From assembly GCA_012270975.1 (NCBI GenBank), contig JAAXHH010000016.1:1-59165 (forward strand): a stretch of 59,165 nt of DNA. The letters run 5' to 3'. This document shows, piece by piece, positions 55,891-59,165 of the stretch (position 1 is its first letter; every line of letters starts with the position of its first letter). Source of the DNA: Candidatus Latescibacterota bacterium. Lineage in GTDB: Bacteria > JAAXHH01. A program made the translations under genes and the position numbers. Under the pieces are notes generated by a model, which searched no databases, had not been told where the DNA came from, and saw only the letters and a program-made list of their open reading frames with translations.

Positions 55891-56922
55891 TCATCGCGCG
55901 CCGCAGGATTCTCTCACGGTAAGATGCGGTTTGAAGGAACGCCTTCGCGGGACAGGCCGTCCGTGGAGTTGTCGCAGGATTCCTTTTATCGCGGTAAGGG
56001 CGATAGCCTCGAAGGGGATGGAAAGCGTTGTCAGGGAAGGGCTGACGTAAGCCGAGACTTCGAAGTCTCCGCAGCCGGTCACCGCCACGTCGTCCGGAAC
56101 CCGCACGCCGGATTCGATCAGTGCCCGGCAGACGCCGAGAGCCGTGTAGTCACAGCAGCATACGAGGGCCGTATACCGGCCGCTCAGTTCCTTGCCCAGG
56201 CGGTATCCGGAGCGGGTGCGAGCGGATTCTACGGGAGCGAGACGGGGAGTCAGGCCGTGCATGCGCATCGCACTGCGGTAACCCGCTCCCATCGCCGGCA
56301 GGCCGTCCGCCCGGATCCCGTCTTCGCCCAGAAAGCAGATCCGTTCATGCCCGAGACCGATCAGATGCCCGGTAACCGCTCGAATACCCGATGCCAGGTC
56401 CAGTGAAACGCCGGTCATATCGTCTACCGCGTATCCGAAGGTCGCAACCGGCAGTTCGCCCGGCGCTGCATGGACGATCCGCGCAGACTCGGCTTCGTCG
56501 CCGATCGTCTGGATCAGGATGCCGTCTACGTCACGGGACGTCAGCTGCGTAAGCTGCTCGGCCCGTTCGCTTTCCAGGTCGAATGCGGTCTGGCCGGCAG
56601 CCGCCGCGACCAGAACCTGGTAACCGTGCCTGCCGGCAATCCGTACCAGGTGATTGATCTGCCTGCCGGTGATTTCCGGTCCGATCCGGTTGGTCAGCAG
56701 GCCCAGGACGCCCCCCGTGCCTTTCACGAAAGTCTGCGCCAGGAGATTGGGCGAATAGTCCATTTCCTCCGCGGTCTGTTCCACGAGAAGACGCGTCTGT
56801 TCCTTGACGAGATGGGACCTTCGGGAAGACAGCGCCCTGGAGACCGTGGAGTACGATATGCCCAGGCGCCTGGCGATATCCTTGATCGTAACCGGTCTGT
56901 TTCTCACGGGTCTGTTTCCCAT
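55891..56922 (-). CDS. LacI-family transcriptional regulator (tandem copy 3)
   Basis: A 343-residue LacI-type repressor. HTH VTIKDIARRLGISYSTVSRAL, hinge MDYSPNLLAQTF, then GGVLGLLTNRIGPEITG, DVDGILIQTIGD, HERICFLGEDG and AVTGCGDFEVSAYVSPSLTT; end HLTVRESCGAR. The ATG at 56922 and the GTG at 56907 are both possible; the GTG (VRNRPVTIKDIA) gives the same N-terminal length as the other two copies. The region holds a direct repeat (GAAACAGACC twice), which may be a small duplication at the start. The 20-base operator-like palindrome at 56968-56987 lies 46 bases upstream. Confidence 0.88.
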   Translation of the reverse strand: MGNRPVRNRPVTIKDIARRLGISYSTVSRALSSRRSHLVKEQTRLLVEQTAEEMDYSPNLLAQTFVKGTGGVLGLLTNRIGPEITGRQINHLVRIAGRHGYQVLVAAAAGQTAFDLESERAEQLTQLTSRDVDGILIQTIGDEAESARIVHAAPGELPVATFGYAVDDMTGVSLDLASGIRAVTGHLIGLGHERICFLGEDGIRADGLPAMGAGYRSAMRMHGLTPRLAPVESARTRSGYRLGKELSGRYTALVCCCDYTALGVCRALIESGVRVPDDVAVTGCGDFEVSAYVSPSLTTLSIPFEAIALTAIKGILRQLHGRPVPRRRSFKPHLTVRESCGAR

Positions 56923-57405
56923 GGCCGTTCGCGGTTCAGGCAGGCATGAAGGTGCGACGCTCTCATCTTACGCACACGTGTGTATAAGTGCCTGTAACAA
57001 AATGTCGGATTCATAAGACGGTATCTCGAAAGCATGTTGGTTGATTTGGATCTGGCGGTATGGGTACCTTGCAGCCGTTAAATCAAATCGTCGGGGATTA
57101 CCGGTTCCGCGCAGGCGGAAAAGCCTTCACCGGACCGTCCCTAAAGTAGATACCAACCGGAGGACTTGTCAAGCCCCAAGGCAACGCTTGCCTGCCCCGG
57201 GTCATGCCGCCTGTACCGTGCCCGGCAACGCGCCTTGCCTTTTGCGAGAGAATAAAACGGTGGCGGGCCACGCCTCCTGTATGGTATTTTCCCGACACAC
57301 CAACGTGTCTACCAACACATACTACAATCACCGTGGTCGCCAGGCCGCTTCCACGAGACTCGCGGCCATGCGTCCGCCATGCGACGCATCGCGGAATACG
57401 CACCC
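56923..57405. other. Divergent intergenic region between LacI copy 3 and the APC permease
   Basis: A 483-base spacer that must hold both promoters. Besides the operator-like palindrome at 56968-56987 there is an inverted repeat GACAC-accaac-GTGTC at 57294-57309, about 97 bases before the permease ATG, that could be a second site. Codon-like frames crossing the region on the minus strand are not convincing. Confidence 0.45.
56968..56987. promoter_or_regulatory. Operator-like palindrome upstream of LacI copy 3
   Basis: TTACGCACACGTGTGTATAA pairs at eight of ten positions around a central CG; its core CACACGTGTG (56973-56982) is perfect. It matches the shape of LacI-family operators and shares ACACGTG with the site of copy 1 and most of the site of copy 2. 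Confidence 0.55.
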
Positions 57406-58785
57406 ATGAATTCAACCTCCACGTCCAGTCCCTTCGAGCTCGAAACCGAACTGCGGCGCGACCTGGGCGTTGTTTCGGCTACGAGCATCATCGTCGGGGG
57501 CATCATCGGGTCGGGCATCTTCGGCGCACCGGCCGGAATCGCGCAGCAACTGGGCAATCCCGGCCTGTTTCTCCTGGTCTGGATCGTCGGAGGCGCCCTG
57601 TGTTTCGCCGGCGCGCTGTGTTTCGCCGAACTCGGTACCATGATGCCCCGCAGCGGCGGACAGTTCGTCTACCTCAAGGAGGCATTCCCGCCCATCGTGG
57701 CCTTTTTGTACGGGTGGGTGGAAGTCGTCCTGCTTCAGAGCGCCGGCCTGGCGGCCATCGGTGCGATCTGTACCAGTTACATGGGGTATTTCCTGCCGTT
57801 CATCTCGTCCCAAGTGGCCGTGTTCGACCTTGGTTCCTTCGTTATCTCGTCCCAGCAGGTCGCCATCTGGATCCTTCTGATCTTCCTCTGCTTCGTGAAC
57901 TATGTCGGCGTGCGGTTCGGCGGCCTGGTGATGAACCTGACCACTTTCGCCAAGGTGTCGGCGCTGGCGGGACTCGCGTTGCTGGCGATCGTGCTGGGGG
58001 GAAACGGACAGCATTTCCAACCACTGGTGCCGCCGGATATCGACGCGGGCATTCTGACCATCCTGGGTCCGGCCATGATCGGCGCGCTCTTCGCGTACCA
58101 GGGATGGGTCAACACCAGCATGGTCATGGGGGAAGTGCGGGAACCGCAACGCATACTGCCCCGGGTCATCCTGTTCGGCCTGGGCCTGTGCACGCTGGTC
58201 TACCTGGCCGTGAACTGGTCGTACCTGTACATCCTGGGCATCGGCGATATCGCAGCCTCGGACCGGGTCGCGGCCGACGTCGCGACGCGGCTGATCGGTC
58301 CCGTCGGCGGTTCGCTGATCTCCGCGGCGGTGATGATTTCAACCTTCGGGACGATGAACGGCACCCTCATCATCACGCCCCGGATACCGTACGCCATGGC
58401 GCGGGCGGGCATGTTCTTCAAGTCCTTTACCCATGTACATCCCCGGTTCAAGACCCCTTCCCGCGCGATCCTGGCTACGACCGCCTGGGCCATCCTCTGG
58501 ACTTTCCTAGGCAACTTTCAGGCCATCATCAACGCCTTCGTCTATATCGTCTACCTGTACTACGGGCTGAACGTCCTCGCCCTCATCGTACTGCGGCGCA
58601 AGCATCCGGACGCGAAGCGACCCTACAAGGTACCCGGTTACCCCTACGTTCCCGTGTTTTTCCTGGTGGTGGTTGCCTGGGTCGTGGCGACGGTCGTCAT
58701 CCAGAACTTCATGCAGGCACTGCCCGGGCTGGGCGTCCTCGGGCTTGGCGCTGTCGTTTACCTGATATGGTTCCGGAAAGCCTGA
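57406..58785 (+). CDS. APC-family amino-acid permease
   Basis: A 459-residue inner-membrane transporter with about 12 membrane segments. GVVSATSIIVGGIIGSGIFG, near residues 24-43, is the first helix with the GSGIF motif that binds the amino-acid carboxylate. The GTMMPRSGGQFVYLKEAFPP segment is the usual second-helix junction, and NGTLIITPRIPYAMARAGMFF a late conserved segment. It carries an amino acid, polyamine or similar cation by exchange or proton symport. The start is MNSTSTSS (57406); an earlier in-frame ATG at 57379 adds nine residues. It is divergent from the LacI copy 3 gene and may be its target. Confidence 0.88.
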   Translation: MNSTSTSSPFELETELRRDLGVVSATSIIVGGIIGSGIFGAPAGIAQQLGNPGLFLLVWIVGGALCFAGALCFAELGTMMPRSGGQFVYLKEAFPPIVAFLYGWVEVVLLQSAGLAAIGAICTSYMGYFLPFISSQVAVFDLGSFVISSQQVAIWILLIFLCFVNYVGVRFGGLVMNLTTFAKVSALAGLALLAIVLGGNGQHFQPLVPPDIDAGILTILGPAMIGALFAYQGWVNTSMVMGEVREPQRILPRVILFGLGLCTLVYLAVNWSYLYILGIGDIAASDRVAADVATRLIGPVGGSLISAAVMISTFGTMNGTLIITPRIPYAMARAGMFFKSFTHVHPRFKTPSRAILATTAWAILWTFLGNFQAIINAFVYIVYLYYGLNVLALIVLRRKHPDAKRPYKVPGYPYVPVFFLVVVAWVVATVVIQNFMQALPGLGVLGLGAVVYLIWFRKA

Positions 58786-58870
58786 AGCGACTGGAAAGCC
58801 TGAAACGATAGGTATCGCGTCGTTCCCGCGCTGTCCCATTCCGGTCCATCCGCCTGTCGCCGTTCAGGGT

Positions 58871-59165
58871 CTATCCTGATTCACCGGCAGCGGTTCTCTC
58901 CGCTTTGAATCCCACGGCGAACAGAATCAGGACCAGTACGACCAGGACGGCGGGCAGACTCCAGAACACCTGCCAGTCGGTCAGCGCCAGGCTCCCCGAA
59001 GAACCGAGAAAGGAATTGTAGACCCGGCCGGCCACCTGGGCGCCGATCAGCATGCCCAGGCCGCTGGAGACGAGGACGAACAGCCCCTGGGCCTGTCCCC
59101 GGTTGGCGGGCGTGGCCTGCTGGTCCATGTAGACGTGGGCGGTGACGAAGAAGAAGTCGTAGCAG
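58871..59165 (-). CDS. MFS transporter, NupG/XapB-like, C-terminal part (continues past window edge)
   Basis: The frame runs to the end of the window and ends with TGA at 58871. [28 protein letters not shown] is the conserved region of the nucleoside:H+ symporter family, and two helices follow ([17 protein letters not shown] and [19 protein letters not shown]). Only the last about 98 residues are seen. It may import nucleosides; in uncultured bacteria many such proteins have unknown substrates. Confidence 0.8.
   Translation of the reverse strand, partial: CYDFFFVTAHVYMDQQATPANRGQAQGLFVLVSSGLGMLIGAQVAGRVYNSFLGSSGSLALTDWQVFWSLPAVLVVLVLILFAVGFKAERTAAGESG

Noticed and set aside
57204..58811. 535-codon plus-strand ORF overlapping the APC permease
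   Set aside because: His/Arg/Pro-rich shadow; the other frame has the GSGIF permease motif.

Overview
The window looks like a chromosomal stretch from an uncultured, GC-rich Gram-negative-type bacterium. A GWxTD-domain secreted protein, three roughly 800-residue FtsX-like permeases, a DUF6785-type membrane protein, phytanoyl-CoA dioxygenase and Gfo/Idh oxidoreductase pairs and a monomeric sarcosine oxidase-like enzyme together suggest the FCB side of the tree (Latescibacterota-like, or perhaps Poribacteria-like). This is inference from gene content; there is no rRNA gene to settle it.

Left part (1-13.6 kb): an accessory, visibly lower-GC island. It starts with the right end of an IS3-family element (1-213) that has cut into a DNA adenine methyltransferase gene. 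Behind it on the minus strand lies a tightly coupled operon: a 1758-residue DEAD/DEAH helicase with DUF1998-like and C-terminal Vsr/DUF559-like nuclease regions, an SNF2/DrmD-like helicase, and the N-terminal half of a PglX/DrmMI-like methyltransferase that also carries an in-frame stop. This resembles a DISARM- or Druantia-related phage-defence locus whose modification arm is broken. A GC-rich SpoU-type RNA methyltransferase gene of native character follows, then a second DUF1998-type (MrfA-like) helicase broken by a frameshift, whose 3' end overlaps an uncatalogued 57-codon zinc-ribbon ORF.

Middle part (13.6-31 kb): a DUF6785-like membrane protein, sialidase and glucose-1-phosphate thymidylyltransferase on the plus strand; a minus-strand group (small membrane-anchored protein, MobA-like nucleotidyltransferase, D-2-hydroxyacid dehydrogenase, fumarylacetoacetate hydrolase-family enzyme, pentapeptide-repeat protein); a lone E2 acyltransferase with a good sigma70-type promoter; a cobalt-type nitrile hydratase operon (alpha, beta, accessory protein) joined by ATGA overlaps; an AT-rich phosphotransferase that looks transferred; a Gfo/Idh oxidoreductase; and small ParB-like, ankyrin and methyltransferase genes with palindromic repeats between them.

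Right part (28.8-59.2 kb): three paralogous FtsX/MacB-like permeases without an ATPase gene, interleaved with a type II NADH dehydrogenase and a MetE-like methyltransferase; a DASS transporter, a rhodanese, a sodium:solute symporter with a 48-residue membrane partner; adenylosuccinate lyase; a sarcosine oxidase-like flavoenzyme; a minus-strand run of GWxTD protein, PriA, an SPL-like radical SAM protein and a PaaI-type thioesterase; a Gfo/Idh plus phytanoyl-CoA dioxygenase pair; three tandem LacI-family regulators, each preceded by a CACGTG-like palindrome; an APC permease; and the end of an NupG-like MFS transporter running out of the window.

No tRNA, rRNA or CRISPR array was recognised.
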